DNA of 64,000 bases from Bremerella alba (GTDB taxonomy: Bacteria > Planctomycetota > Planctomycetia > Pirellulales > Pirellulaceae). A program made the position numbers and the translations under genes. The stretch's first letter is position 1, and every line of letters begins with the position of its first letter. Below are positions 8,931 through 17,742 of this stretch, one piece after another. The stretch spans positions 372,001 to 436,000 of the forward strand of contig NZ_JABRWO010000001.1 of assembly GCF_013618625.1 (NCBI RefSeq), written 5' to 3'. The notes under the pieces are model-generated. The model made no database searches, had not been told where the DNA came from, and was given only the letters and a program-made list of their open reading frames with translations.

Positions 8931-9650
8931 ATGTCGATTGACTTCCCCTGCTCGCATTGCCAGAAAACAGTCCGTGTGCCCGACGGCACCGAAGGCAAAA
9001 AGACCAAGTGCCCCAGTTGCCAGCAGGTACAGGTCATTCCCGACAACAGCTCGTTCGGTTCATCACCCGCACCGACGCCCCCACCCGAGCAACCGGCCAA
9101 GGATGACTCGATTTGGAATGATCTGAACACCGAGTCGCAGCCGGCCGCTTCCCCGGCCAGCAACCCGTTCGGCGACGCCCCAGATCCGTATGGCGCCCCG
9201 CAAGACAACCCCTACTCGTCCCCCACCAGTTCGACAAACTACACACACCAGCCTGTCTCGCGGGCCGAGGCACGCTCGAAACTGATGGGCCCGGCCATCG
9301 GTGTCATGCTGTCTAACGGCTTGGGTCTGCTTCTGCTGATTGTCTGGGCGGTTGCGACAATCGTCGAGATCCAGAACCAAGGCGAACTGAAGGACACACC
9401 TGAAATCGTGGGAGCCAGTATCGCGTTGTTCCTTATGTTTGGCCTGCCATTTATGCTCAGCCTGCTGACCATCGTGGCCATGATCCGGGCAATTTACGTC
9501 CGCAATTACATCTTAGTGATGACCGGATTCATCTTGGCATTAACTCCCTTCGCGGGAGGTTGCGGCTGTTTCCTCGGATTGTTCTTTGGCATTTGGGGAA
9601 TCGTGATCATGAACGACGACTCGGTGAAAGCAGCGTTCCGCCAACCCTAA
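8931..9650 (+). CDS. Zinc-ribbon membrane protein, second tandem paralogue
   Basis: 239 residues with the same plan as its neighbours. A CSHC...CPSC zinc ribbon lies at residues 7-30 with the conserved VRVPDGTEGKKTKC core. A long Pro/Asp/Asn-rich linker follows (to about residue 105, with PDPYGAPQDNPYSSP), then three hydrophobic blocks near 120-145, 160-190 and 195-230. The end IVIMNDDSVKAAF matches the SV-x-x-x-F ending of the first paralogue. It lies 62 bases after the first paralogue and 28 bases before the third. The zinc ribbon is the best conserved part, suggesting a shared ligand or partner, while the linkers have diverged in sequence. No enzymatic motif is seen and no function can be assigned. 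Confidence 0.85.
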   Translation: MSIDFPCSHCQKTVRVPDGTEGKKTKCPSCQQVQVIPDNSSFGSSPAPTPPPEQPAKDDSIWNDLNTESQPAASPASNPFGDAPDPYGAPQDNPYSSPTSSTNYTHQPVSRAEARSKLMGPAIGVMLSNGLGLLLLIVWAVATIVEIQNQGELKDTPEIVGASIALFLMFGLPFMLSLLTIVAMIRAIYVRNYILVMTGFILALTPFAGGCGCFLGLFFGIWGIVIMNDDSVKAAFRQP

Positions 9651-9678
9651 AGCAATTCCCCTTTGAGAAAGTCGTCCG

Positions 9679-10404
9679 ATGCCGATTAGCTTTCACTGCG
9701 AAACCTGTCGGCGGTCTATCTGCGTTCCCGATGGCTCGGAAGGCAAAAAGACACGCTGTCCGGAATGCTACTCGATCGTGCGGATTCCCTTCAGCGGTAA
9801 CGCCTCGCTGTTCATGCCTGAGGGTCCGCTGGATACGATTGACGAACAGGACGACCCGCTCGGCATTACCGATCCCGAGAACGTCCGTCCTCCAACGCCG
9901 CAACAACAACTTCAAGCCAACAATCCGTTTGCCACCACCAGTCAAGTATCGGCCAGAGCCGACCAGGCAGAACCGGTGGAGCTTCCCTTTCCAGGCGTAT
10001 CTCCGAAGAAATTCAAGCGGTATTGTTTCGAGTTGCGGCTGTGCGTCACCGTGGTAATGGTCTGCTGTCTTCTCGCGTTGGTATTGGTTGCCATTGGAGT
10101 CGCTGATACTCTCATCGGATACTACGAAAAGGGAGGCGATCCGACGGTTATCTACGCTGGCATAAGTTTCGTTCCCGTGATTATTCTGCACTTGGGGACC
10201 CTGCTTTGTCTGAATGAAGCACGACGGATGGGAAATCTTCGTTTGGCCTGGATCGGCCTCGCGTTGTCTTTGTTCCCCTTTGCAAACTATTCCGTCTGCT
10301 TAGTTTTTCCGGCACTTTTCACGTTTTGGGCGATGTACTCGCTGAATCGAGATGAGATCACACTCTCATTTCAGAGCGTCAAACCGAAACCGACGCCTGA
10401 CTGA
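9679..10404 (+). CDS. Zinc-ribbon membrane protein, third tandem paralogue
   Basis: 241 residues. The zinc ribbon reads CETC...CPEC, with the core ICVPDGSEGKKTRC, at residues 7-30. The linker is acidic and Gln-rich and shorter on proline than in the other two. Hydrophobic segments lie near residues 115-140, 152-175 and 190-225. The C-terminal SV-x-x-x-F ending is weakened to EITLSF, making this the most diverged copy. Its start is 28 bases after the stop of the second copy. The three-gene set is followed by an oxidoreductase gene 91 bases on. As with the other two, role and partners are unknown, and I regard the family as planctomycete-type on general grounds only. Confidence 0.83.
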   Translation: MPISFHCETCRRSICVPDGSEGKKTRCPECYSIVRIPFSGNASLFMPEGPLDTIDEQDDPLGITDPENVRPPTPQQQLQANNPFATTSQVSARADQAEPVELPFPGVSPKKFKRYCFELRLCVTVVMVCCLLALVLVAIGVADTLIGYYEKGGDPTVIYAGISFVPVIILHLGTLLCLNEARRMGNLRLAWIGLALSLFPFANYSVCLVFPALFTFWAMYSLNRDEITLSFQSVKPKPTPD

Positions 10405-10495
10405 CACGCCACCTTTGGTGTGTTAAAACAAGCGTTCTCTATCGCTCTAACCCCCAAGCTTTGCCCGTCTTATATCCTCTGAGGAGATTCGCCCC

Positions 10496-11692
10496 ATGGC
10501 TACTAACGGTGATCTGAATCGTAAATTGCGAATGGCTTTGGTCGGTGGTGGTTCCGGCTCGTTTATCGGCCGCGTGCATGCCACTGCCGCCGTCCTCGAT
10601 AACCGCGCTACACTGGTCGCCGGAGCCCTCAGCTCGAATCCCGAGCGGGCCAAAGCTTCTGCCGCCGATTACGACATCCCCGAAGCCAGGGCCTATACCA
10701 GCTATCAGGAAATGCTGGAAAAAGAAAACGCTCTGCCGGAAGACCAACGCATCGATTTCGTTTCGGTCGCCACCCCCAACCACATGCATTTTCCCGTCGC
10801 CAAAGCGGCTCTGGAAGCTGGCTTCAACGTGATGTGCGACAAGCCCATGACGCTGAACCTGGAAGAAGCCGAAGAGCTTAAAAAAGTGGTTGAGAAGTCA
10901 GGTGCCGTCTTCGCCGTCACGCACAACTACACCGGCTACCCGCTGATTCGTCAGGCTCGCGAGATGATCCTCAACGGCGACCTGGGCGAGATCAATGCGA
11001 TTCGCGTGCAGTACATCCAAGGCTGGCTGCGAACCAAGCTGGAAGACACCGACCAGAAGCAAGCCGCCTGGCGTAGCGACCCTGCCAAGAGTGGTGCCGC
11101 CGGTGCCTACGGCGACATCGGCACCCACGCCTATAACCTGGGCCGTTACATGACCGGTCTGCTGCCCGACAAAGTCAGTTCGCACCTGGCCACCTTCGTC
11201 GAAGGCCGCAAATTGGACGACTACGGCACGACCATTATTCGCTACGAAAACGGTGCCCTCTGCACGCTCACCGCTTCGCAGATCAGCCACGGCCGCGAAA
11301 ACGATCTGGCGATCGAAATCGACGGCACCAAGGCTGCCATCCAGTGGCGTCAAGAGAACCCCAACGAAATGATCTTCCGCCAAAACGGCGAGCCTCATCA
11401 GATCTACACGCGTAACCCAGACGCACCGTTCATGTCGCCGATGGGCGTTGCCGCCTGCCGCATTCCGGCCGGACACCCCGAAGGGTTCTTCGAAGCGTTC
11501 GCCAACATCTATCGCGCCGCGTTCGATGCGATGGTGCTGCGTGCAACCGGCAAGGACTTCGAGAAGAAGGACACCTTGTACCCCAATATTCACGACGGCG
11601 TGGAAGGGATGTACTTCATTCAACAGTGCGTCGACAGCAGCCAGAAAGATGGTGCCTGGTTGCCGCTGAAGCATGAAGCGGCTCGCCGTTAA
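10496..11692 (+). CDS. Gfo/Idh/MocA-family NAD(P)-dependent oxidoreductase
   Basis: 398 residues. The N-terminal Rossmann fold has a glycine-rich loop [16 protein letters not shown] (near 13-28), and the signature [15 protein letters not shown] (around residue 122) includes the catalytic-type Lys of EKP/DKP motifs. The substrate domain carries [17 protein letters not shown] with the conserved Asp and His pair. Members oxidise or reduce sugars, inositols and related polyols using NAD(P) (family knowledge). The substrate cannot be read from sequence. The start is an ATG after GAGGAG. A strong terminator lies 23 bases after the stop, so it is a single-gene unit. It ends with an unusually conserved [13 protein letters not shown] motif, typical of the larger planctomycete members of this family as far as I recall. 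Confidence 0.92.
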   Translation: MATNGDLNRKLRMALVGGGSGSFIGRVHATAAVLDNRATLVAGALSSNPERAKASAADYDIPEARAYTSYQEMLEKENALPEDQRIDFVSVATPNHMHFPVAKAALEAGFNVMCDKPMTLNLEEAEELKKVVEKSGAVFAVTHNYTGYPLIRQAREMILNGDLGEINAIRVQYIQGWLRTKLEDTDQKQAAWRSDPAKSGAAGAYGDIGTHAYNLGRYMTGLLPDKVSSHLATFVEGRKLDDYGTTIIRYENGALCTLTASQISHGRENDLAIEIDGTKAAIQWRQENPNEMIFRQNGEPHQIYTRNPDAPFMSPMGVAACRIPAGHPEGFFEAFANIYRAAFDAMVLRATGKDFEKKDTLYPNIHDGVEGMYFIQQCVDSSQKDGAWLPLKHEAARR

Positions 11693-11714
11693 CCGTAATC
11701 GCTTGAACTATCTG

Positions 11715-11749
11715 ACGCCGCTGCCTGACTCAGGGAGCGGCGTTTTTTA
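11715..11749 (+). terminator. Rho-independent terminator after the oxidoreductase
   Basis: ACGCCGCT at 11715-11722 pairs with AGCGGCGT at 11736-11743. The loop itself can fold, CCTGA against TCAGG. A run of six T follows from 11743. It directly follows the oxidoreductase stop. Confidence 0.88.
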
Positions 11750-11776
11750 TAGGCCTTTCCGCTAAGTGACAACGCC

Positions 11777-12166
11777 ATGAAAATCGAACACTTCGCCCTC
11801 CAGGTTGCCGACCCGATCGCCGTGGCTCGCTGGTATGTCGTGCACCTGGGCATGACCATCCAAAAGGGTAGCAACCAACCGCCGTTTGCTCACTTCCTGG
11901 CCGACGACGGAGGGCAGATGCTGATCGAGCTATACTTCAACGATCAGTTCGATGTGCCCGATCAAGCCAAGGTCCCGCCGGCTCATTTTCACCTGGCGTT
12001 TGTCAGCGAGGCGATCGAGCAAGACCGCACGCGGCTCATCGAAGTTGGTGCCCAGGCCGAAGGCCCCATCAACACACAGCCTAACGGTGACCTGGTTTGC
12101 TTCCTACGCGACCCATGGGGACTCACGCTGCAGTTGGTATCACGGGCCGAAAAGCTTTTGACCTAA
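11777..12166 (+). CDS. VOC-superfamily (glyoxalase/dioxygenase fold) protein
   Basis: 129 residues, the size of a single vicinal-oxygen-chelate module made of two beta-alpha-beta-beta-beta repeats. The N-terminus MKIEHFALQVADPIAVARWY places a possible metal-ligand His at residue 5, QMLIELY places a Glu in strand four, PPAHFHLAFVS starts the second repeat with another His, and FLRDPWGLTLQLVS ends it. Such metal sites serve glyoxalase, fosfomycin-resistance and extradiol dioxygenase enzymes, among others (family knowledge), so substrate cannot be assigned. It stands alone between a strong terminator upstream and the FG-GAP gene downstream. A small palindromic repeat lies 26 bases after the stop. 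Confidence 0.85.
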   Translation: MKIEHFALQVADPIAVARWYVVHLGMTIQKGSNQPPFAHFLADDGGQMLIELYFNDQFDVPDQAKVPPAHFHLAFVSEAIEQDRTRLIEVGAQAEGPINTQPNGDLVCFLRDPWGLTLQLVSRAEKLLT

Positions 12167-12191
12167 GTGTTTTCAAACAGAACAAACAGTT

Positions 12192-12214
12192 GCCCAGTGA
12201 TTCATCTCTGGGCC
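12192..12214. repeat. REP-like palindromic repeat
   Basis: GCCCAGTGATTCATCTCTGGGCC is a 23-base imperfect palindrome between the VOC and FG-GAP genes. (The sequence is described here by its arms: GCCCAG and CTGGGC around ATTCAT.) The same palindrome, with small changes, occurs at 25635-25656 and 25755-25778, so it is a dispersed intergenic repeat rather than a chance hairpin. It has no T-run and is not an obvious terminator. Confidence 0.55.
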
Positions 12215-12320
12215 AACCGGAAGTTCTGGTTTATCGAGCTTCTCGCAATGGTTTGTTTCTTCGGGTTCTTTCCCCGATAATCGAGGGCGTCTCCCCTGAT
12301 TCCCCTAGAAGGTGCTCCCC

Positions 12321-13526
12321 ATGCGATATCTGCCCACGCTGCTGACCGCCCTGCTGCTTCTGCCTTGTCCGCTCTTGGCCGATGAACTTTCGTTTGAGCC
12401 GGAAGAACTGAAAACGAAGCTGGGCGTGGGCTATGCCGTCCGTCTGTTGGACATGAACGGCGACGACAAACTCGACATTTGCATCGTCGATCAAGAGCGT
12501 ATCTTCTGGCTGGAAAACCCCAGTTGGTCTGAACACGAGATCCTCGGCCCAGGCCAGACCAACGCCGACAACGTGGCCTTCGCCCCAGCTGACATCGATG
12601 GCGACGGGCAGCTTGACTTCGCTGTGGCCGCTGGTTGGGGTGGCGGCAAGACGCAGCGAGGCACCATTCAATGGATCACTTCCGCAGAGCCCAAAGAAGA
12701 TCACTGGAACGTGCATCCCATTCGCAACGAACACAGTACCCATCGCATTCAGTTTGCCGATGTCGTGGGAGACGAACGGCCCGAGCTGGTGGTCGGTCCC
12801 CTCTTCGGCCCCGGCACCACCGGCCCTCACTTTGCGGAACACGGCGTGCGACTGATCGCGTTAGAGATCCCTAAGAACCCGACCGCTGACCCATGGCCGG
12901 TCCACATGATCGACAACTCGCTGCACGTGATGCACAACTTCCTGCCGATCGACTTCACCGGCAACGGCCAGACCGATATCATCTCGGCCAGCTACGAAGG
13001 GGTCTACCTTCACGAACGTCAGCCAGACGGCACCTGGCAGAAGTCGCAATTGGGCAGCGGTGACCAAGAGTCGAGTCCCAGCCGCGGGGCCAGCGAAGTC
13101 AAAGTCGGCCAACTGGTCAATGGCGATCGGTATATCGCCACCCTCGAGCCTTGGCACGGAAACCAGGTCGTGGTTTACACCAAACCGGACGATCAGCCGC
13201 TGCGTAGTCTCTGGAATCGGCACGTTCTCGACGATCAGCTGAAGTGGGGTCACGCCGTCTGGTGCGCAAATTTGGATGGGGATGCCGACGAAGAGCTCGT
13301 CATTGGGATTCGGGACGATCAAACCGACAGCACGCGTCGCGGGCTACGTATCTTCGACCCGCAGGATGCTAAGGGATCCCAGTTCAAGCGAATCGTGATC
13401 GACCCCGGTGCCGTCGCCATCGAGGATTTAGCCGTAGGAGACCTCAACGGAGACGGTAAAGCGGACATCGTTGCGGTCGGACGGCAAACGCACAACGCCA
13501 AGATCTATTGGAACCAAACTCAATAG
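12321..13526 (+). CDS. Secreted FG-GAP/VCBS-repeat protein
   Basis: 401 residues. The N-terminus MRYLPTLLTALLLLPCPLLA is a Sec signal peptide with probable cleavage near residue 21. The body contains repeated calcium-binding-type loops: DMNGDDKLDICIVD, DIDGDGQLDFAVAAG, DFTGNGQTDIISASY, NLDGDADEELVIG and DLNGDGKADIVAVG. This is the FG-GAP/VCBS pattern of a beta-propeller (family knowledge). No catalytic motif is seen. The ATG at 12321 follows an AGAAGGTG ribosome binding site; a GTG nine bases earlier is in frame but less likely. The protein is inferred to be periplasmic or extracellular. Such proteins are numerous in planctomycetes, and their ligands are not known here. Confidence 0.88.
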   Translation: MRYLPTLLTALLLLPCPLLADELSFEPEELKTKLGVGYAVRLLDMNGDDKLDICIVDQERIFWLENPSWSEHEILGPGQTNADNVAFAPADIDGDGQLDFAVAAGWGGGKTQRGTIQWITSAEPKEDHWNVHPIRNEHSTHRIQFADVVGDERPELVVGPLFGPGTTGPHFAEHGVRLIALEIPKNPTADPWPVHMIDNSLHVMHNFLPIDFTGNGQTDIISASYEGVYLHERQPDGTWQKSQLGSGDQESSPSRGASEVKVGQLVNGDRYIATLEPWHGNQVVVYTKPDDQPLRSLWNRHVLDDQLKWGHAVWCANLDGDADEELVIGIRDDQTDSTRRGLRIFDPQDAKGSQFKRIVIDPGAVAIEDLAVGDLNGDGKADIVAVGRQTHNAKIYWNQTQ

Positions 13527-13700
13527 CACTAGCCACAATTCTCAAACATTGCCTAATTATCGGGTTGTTCCTACTATTTTTTGTCGCAACATTTCAATAT
13601 CGCTGGGTGAATTGGGCAGCGATCGTTACACTAGATTTCACCTGCCAAGAGCGAAATCTTATCTCCCCACATCATGAAGAACGAAATAGGAACAGGCCCG

Positions 13701-14708
13701 ATGAGTAAAGTTCGCTGGGGTGTACTGAGCACCGCGAAGATCGGCACGGTCAAGGTCATCCCCGGGATGCAAAAAGGGCAATTCTGCGAAGTGATCGGCA
13801 TCGCCTCGCGGTCGCAGGAAAGTGCCCAGGCAGCCGCCGACAAGCTCAACATCCCCAAGGCTTACGGTTCGTATGAAGCGTTATTGGAAGATCCCGAGAT
13901 CGACGCGGTCTACATTCCGCTGCCCAACCACCTGCATGTGCCGTGGGCCATCAAAGCGATGCAAGCGGGCAAACACGTGTTGTGCGAAAAGCCGATCGGC
14001 CTGAGCGTGGAAGAGGCTCGACACTTGGCCGACATCGCTTACCAGCACCCAAACTTGAAGGTGATGGAAGCGTTCATGTATCGCCATCACCCGCAGTGGC
14101 AGCAAGCCCGCGAGATCGTCCGCGAAGGGGGCATCGGCACGCCGGTCACCATTCAGTGCTTCTTCTCGTACTTCAACAACAACCCGTCCGATATCCGCAA
14201 CAACCCCGAATGGGGCGGAGGCGGCATCATGGACATCGGCTGCTATCCGATCTCCGTTTCACGGTTCATCCTGGAAGGGGAGCCAGAGAAGGTCATCGCT
14301 TCGGTCACGCGTGACGAAGAATTCAAGACCGACGTGGTCTCGTCGGTGATGATCGACTTCGGAGGACTGCTTAGCACGTTTACCTGCGGCACGAAGATCG
14401 CCCCATACCAGCGGGTAAACATCTTCGGTACCGAAGGCCGTATCGAGATTCAAATCCCCTTCAACGCTCCGCCTGACAAGCCGTGCATTTTATGGCACCA
14501 GCAAGGGGAAAAGATCACCGAGATCGAAGTCCCAGTGGCCGATCAATACACTCTCCAAGGCGACCTCATGTCGCAGGCCATCTTGGACGACACCGAAGTC
14601 CCCACACCCATCTCCGACGCCGTCGCCAACATGGAAGTCATCGAAGCCGTCTTCCGCAGCGAACGCTCTGGCCGCTGGGAATCGGTGAGCCACATGGTGG
14701 CCAAGTAA
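13701..14708 (+). CDS. Gfo/Idh/MocA-family oxidoreductase, second
   Basis: 335 residues from the ATG at 13701, which follows AGGAACAGG; an in-frame ATG at 13674 is an alternative. The Rossmann start reads VRWGVLSTAKIG, followed by IPLPNHLHVPWAIKAMQAGKHVLCEKPIGLS with the EKP motif, FMYRHHPQW, and GGGIMDIGCYPISVSRF in the substrate domain. This version, with STAKIG rather than the GGG loop and with MDIGCYP, resembles the D-xylose/1,5-anhydrofructose or dimeric dihydrodiol dehydrogenase branch (family knowledge). The true substrate is unknown. It is a single transcription unit, as a strong hairpin terminator follows 23 bases after the stop. It is only distantly similar to the oxidoreductase at 10496. 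Confidence 0.92.
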   Translation: MSKVRWGVLSTAKIGTVKVIPGMQKGQFCEVIGIASRSQESAQAAADKLNIPKAYGSYEALLEDPEIDAVYIPLPNHLHVPWAIKAMQAGKHVLCEKPIGLSVEEARHLADIAYQHPNLKVMEAFMYRHHPQWQQAREIVREGGIGTPVTIQCFFSYFNNNPSDIRNNPEWGGGGIMDIGCYPISVSRFILEGEPEKVIASVTRDEEFKTDVVSSVMIDFGGLLSTFTCGTKIAPYQRVNIFGTEGRIEIQIPFNAPPDKPCILWHQQGEKITEIEVPVADQYTLQGDLMSQAILDDTEVPTPISDAVANMEVIEAVFRSERSGRWESVSHMVAK

Positions 14709-14731
14709 CGCTCTCACGAGAGATTCACGCC

Positions 14732-14761
14732 AAGCCTGATCCTATCGATCAGGCTTTTTTT
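14732..14761 (+). terminator. Rho-independent terminator after the second oxidoreductase
   Basis: AAGCCTGATC at 14732-14741 pairs perfectly with GATCAGGCTT at 14747-14756. The loop is CTATC and seven T residues follow. It lies between this gene and the convergent lipoprotein gene. Confidence 0.9.
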
Positions 14762-14798
14762 GTGGGCACACGTCGATTCATGTTCAAACGCAAGACGA

Positions 14799-15227
14799 TT
14801 ACTTCGACTCTAACTGGAAGTCGATTTGGTTGTCGCCTTGTTCGACCGAGGCGCTAAGGGTCGAACGTTTGTTGTACTTCGCGGGAATCTTTTCGGTCCG
14901 TTTCTGGTGAGATTCTTCCATGGTTGCTGGCCGGAACCATGTGGTGATTTCGACCTGGTACTCACCCGGTTCCGCTCCGCGAACATCACGGACATAAATG
15001 AGTTCGTACATGCCCTGTTCATCGGTGACGCCCATCGCCGGGCGACCAGTCGGAGGCGCGAAGCGTACCAAGGCGTTGGGCAATGGTTGACCGTCCATGG
15101 TGACCTGCCCCTGGACTTGTCCCAGGTCCGAGTACTCGCCGGCAGCACAACCTATCGCGGGAAGCAAAAGCGGAATTGCCCACAGAAACATGACATGGGA
15201 CTTGCGTTGGCTGGTAATCATTTTCAA
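14799..15227 (-). CDS. Lipoprotein with carboxypeptidase-regulatory-like domain
   Basis: 142 residues. A hydrophobic segment ends in the lipobox LPAIGC, with Cys near residue 28 as the lipidation site. The mature part opens with LGQVQGQVTMDGQPLPNALVRFAPP and continues with VTDEQGMYELIYV and EPGEYQVEITTW. This is the beta-sandwich pattern of carboxypeptidase regulatory-like domains (family knowledge). In planctomycetes such lipoproteins commonly follow a DUF1559 gene, and here it is 105 bases downstream of one on the same strand. It is inferred to be exported and anchored by lipid. It converges on the oxidoreductase gene, with a terminator between. Its partner or role on the cell surface is unknown. 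Confidence 0.85.
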   Translation of the reverse strand: MKMITSQRKSHVMFLWAIPLLLPAIGCAAGEYSDLGQVQGQVTMDGQPLPNALVRFAPPTGRPAMGVTDEQGMYELIYVRDVRGAEPGEYQVEITTWFRPATMEESHQKRTEKIPAKYNKRSTLSASVEQGDNQIDFQLESK

Positions 15228-15332
15228 AGTACGTCCAAGAGGGAATACGTGTGGTCCTTGGCGATAAAAGCTGGCGAAAAGATCAGGCCTTCGCCGCCAG
15301 CTGGAAGGTTGACCAAGTGTGCGTGCTGCGTC

Positions 15333-16346
15333 TTAGAACGACTGCAGCACATTGCCGTCTTGGCGATCGCACAGGCCAGACAAGATAGCGAAGTTGATGT
15401 TCTCGGGTACGAATCGAACCGAGCCATCCACCATCGCGCCGAGCATTCCGCCTGGGTGTGCCGAGGTGAACGCCACGTTGTGCTCGTAAGCGGCCGTGTT
15501 GCCGTCACCACCGTACGTGTTAATCCCGTGACGAAGTGTCGTGATGTTTTGCGTCCAATAGGTCGAGCCTGAACCATTGCTCCAAACGCCACCTAGGTAG
15601 CTCGACGAACGAAGATCGAGCTTGGTGCCGTCCGGGGCGTATTGGTAGTCAGACTGCTCGCCGATCATCATCGTGTTCGATGTCCCATCGGTGAAGTTGT
15701 TGAAACCAATGTTTGCCACGCGCTCGGTGCAGCCGACTCCTTCGTTTTCTCCCCCGACATTGATGTAAGCGATCGCGCCATTGGGGACGGTCTCGCCATA
15801 GTACAAGCTGCATCGTGTCGAAGGAGAAACATCGTTGATCGTTCCGCCGGTGAAGTGCGAACCATTCACTCCGACATAATTACCCATTTGCACCGTGATC
15901 GTGCCATCGGCATTGGTCGTCTGGGACTTCTGCGTCGGCAGTGGCGACGAAGGACAATTGAAGCCTGAGACAACGACGTTATCGATTAATGCCGCATTAG
16001 GATTGGGACCTTCCTGCATGCTCGAGTCGCCTGAGAACACGTAGCTGTCGTAGATTGCAGACTGTTCGATGAACGGCAGCAAACGAACCATCCAAGATGC
16101 ACCACGCCGACGATCACCGGTAGCATTTTGTGGATCAGCCGCGTAGACCATCTTGGTGTAGGTGTCGTGATAGTTGTGTATCGCGAGCCCTAATTGCTTG
16201 AGTTGATTGCTGCACTGCATGCGACGAGCGGCCTCGCGGGCCTGCTGCACCGCTGGCAACAAAAGGGCAATCAAGACGCCAATAATGGCAATCACCACCA
16301 ACAATTCTACAAGCGTAAATCCGCCGCGTCGTTGACCAAACTTCAT
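15333..16346 (-). CDS. DUF1559 protein with prepilin-type N-terminus
   Basis: 337 residues from the ATG at 16346. The start [22 protein letters not shown] is a class III/prepilin-type signal with processing predicted after Gly before FTLVE; the helix continues to QQAREAARRMQC. The C-terminal part has the AHPGGMLGAMVDGSVRFVPE stretch, the H-x9-DG motif of DUF1559 (family knowledge). DUF1559 proteins are the largest family in many planctomycetes and are thought to be pseudopilin-like surface proteins; their function is not established. It is transcribed ahead of the lipoprotein at 14799. The in-frame ATG at 16373 would add nine residues before the usual start and is less likely. Confidence 0.93.
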   Translation of the reverse strand: MKFGQRRGGFTLVELLVVIAIIGVLIALLLPAVQQAREAARRMQCSNQLKQLGLAIHNYHDTYTKMVYAADPQNATGDRRRGASWMVRLLPFIEQSAIYDSYVFSGDSSMQEGPNPNAALIDNVVVSGFNCPSSPLPTQKSQTTNADGTITVQMGNYVGVNGSHFTGGTINDVSPSTRCSLYYGETVPNGAIAYINVGGENEGVGCTERVANIGFNNFTDGTSNTMMIGEQSDYQYAPDGTKLDLRSSSYLGGVWSNGSGSTYWTQNITTLRHGINTYGGDGNTAAYEHNVAFTSAHPGGMLGAMVDGSVRFVPENINFAILSGLCDRQDGNVLQSF

Positions 16347-16827
16347 GAGAGTACACACCTTCAAAGAGAGCACGAATAATAAATGACGACGTGCATGAAG
16401 GAGTCAGCAGCAGAACCCACCCACGTCAGGTTATGCATGTCCCTCGCAGGACAAGCGACGTGAATTGATGCTGTTGGGGGATGCTAGGTGGGGGCTACAT
16501 CTCCATACTAAGAAACACCATATCTCCTGTCTAGGTTGCGGTTTTTATTCAAAATACTACAAATCAAGAACACCGCCACTCAGCCTGGGTTACCCTTCGA
16601 TTCCGCCCTATTAATCAGCTCCAGCGGCCTTTCCCAGCACATACCTGAGCAAATTCCTTTCGTCCGCAATGCATTGTCCATGAAGAATTTTGGTTTCTTC
16701 TTGGTCCAAAGGCGGCATCCCCTGCGGGGGGGCATTGCCCTGTCTCATAGCCATCAGACGGGGTACCTGTTACGGTGAAGGATAGTTGCTGCTTACATTG
16801 CCTTACAATTCGCAAAAGCCCGGCTGA
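16347..16827. other. Divergent intergenic region
   Basis: 481 bases between the DUF1559 gene (minus) and the first of two membrane paralogues (plus). It should carry both promoters. I could not pick a convincing -35/-10 pair, and I saw no repeat, RNA gene or conserved reading frame. Confidence 0.5.
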
Positions 16828-17742
16828 ATGGAAGCTGATCACGACGAAGCGTTTTCGCCGACTGCCATGCCGGCGGACGAGGATGCTTCCGCCGATCCTT
16901 ACGACCTGGAAGCGACCAAGTGGTTGGTGCCGGCGGCCTTGGTTCTGTTTGCCATGTTGCTGACAGAAGTCGTTGTGCTGTTTGCCTGGCGAACTTTCGG
17001 CGGTGAACTTGCTATCTTCATTCGCTTCGGTCAGGCAGGCGTCGCCGGCTTTTATCTGGCGTGCGGGTGGGCCAAGTGGTGGGTTCGCTGGCTGGCCGCT
17101 CTTGTGGCAGTGCTAGCCCTGTCTACTACGATGCTACAGCAATACAATTTCGCCGCCTATGTCTTGTTTGGCGTGCTGATCATGATATCTGCAGGCTTCA
17201 CATTTCTAGTTCGCATGATTGTCTCTGTCATTCGCGGCGAATCGAGTCCTTCGCAGCGATTCACGATCTTCGGCCTAATGGTCGTGACGGCGATTGTGGC
17301 CGTGTGCGTCGTAGCGATGAGCAACGTACCGCAGTTCCAGGAGCCTGCCCGGGGGACCTCGCTTGCACTCATGATGGCACTGTTCGGCTTGTGCCTGATT
17401 TCGCAGTGCTCGCCCCTGTGGACTACCAGCCAACGTCAAGCCATATCTTTCGCGGGCAGCGCCTTTTCTTTGGCCGCCGTAATGCCGTTTGCCATCTATG
17501 GTTTGATCTATCTGTATCAAAACCAAATGCCGCCAATCATGAACGTGGTGCTTCCGTGCTGGCTGATGGTCTTCACTACCTGGGCGACTCTCTATCCACT
17601 GATGTTTGTCTTCTACGGCCTGGGAGGAGCGCTGGTCGATCCTAGCTGGAAACTCAAGTCACGCCACGAGTCCTCACCCAGCCCCAGACACATTGAATCA
17701 GAAGTCGACGTACTGATGGACGATCCTGGAGATGGAAACTAA
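16828..17742 (+). CDS. Polytopic membrane protein, first of a tandem pair
   Basis: 304 residues. After a 30-residue acidic N-terminus there are about eight hydrophobic segments, starting near residue 32. Stretches shared with the next gene are GFYLACGWAKWWVRW, MISAGFTFLVRMIVS, RGESSPSQRFTIFGLM, VTAIVAVCVVA and YPLMF-FYGLGGALVDPSW. It ends with a hydrophilic tail carrying ESEVDVLMDDPGDGN. The protein matches no family I recognise. Its stop overlaps the start of the second gene by 11 bases, implying coupled expression. The conserved cytoplasmic-type RGESSP loop and the acidic C-terminal tail are the likeliest functional sites. Its position suggests a membrane pair or heteromer, which is an inference. 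Confidence 0.85.
   Translation: MEADHDEAFSPTAMPADEDASADPYDLEATKWLVPAALVLFAMLLTEVVVLFAWRTFGGELAIFIRFGQAGVAGFYLACGWAKWWVRWLAALVAVLALSTTMLQQYNFAAYVLFGVLIMISAGFTFLVRMIVSVIRGESSPSQRFTIFGLMVVTAIVAVCVVAMSNVPQFQEPARGTSLALMMALFGLCLISQCSPLWTTSQRQAISFAGSAFSLAAVMPFAIYGLIYLYQNQMPPIMNVVLPCWLMVFTTWATLYPLMFVFYGLGGALVDPSWKLKSRHESSPSPRHIESEVDVLMDDPGDGN

Noticed and set aside
10898-11674. Open frame of 258 codons on the minus strand
   Set aside because: Antisense of a complete Gfo/Idh/MocA oxidoreductase, with no domain of its own.
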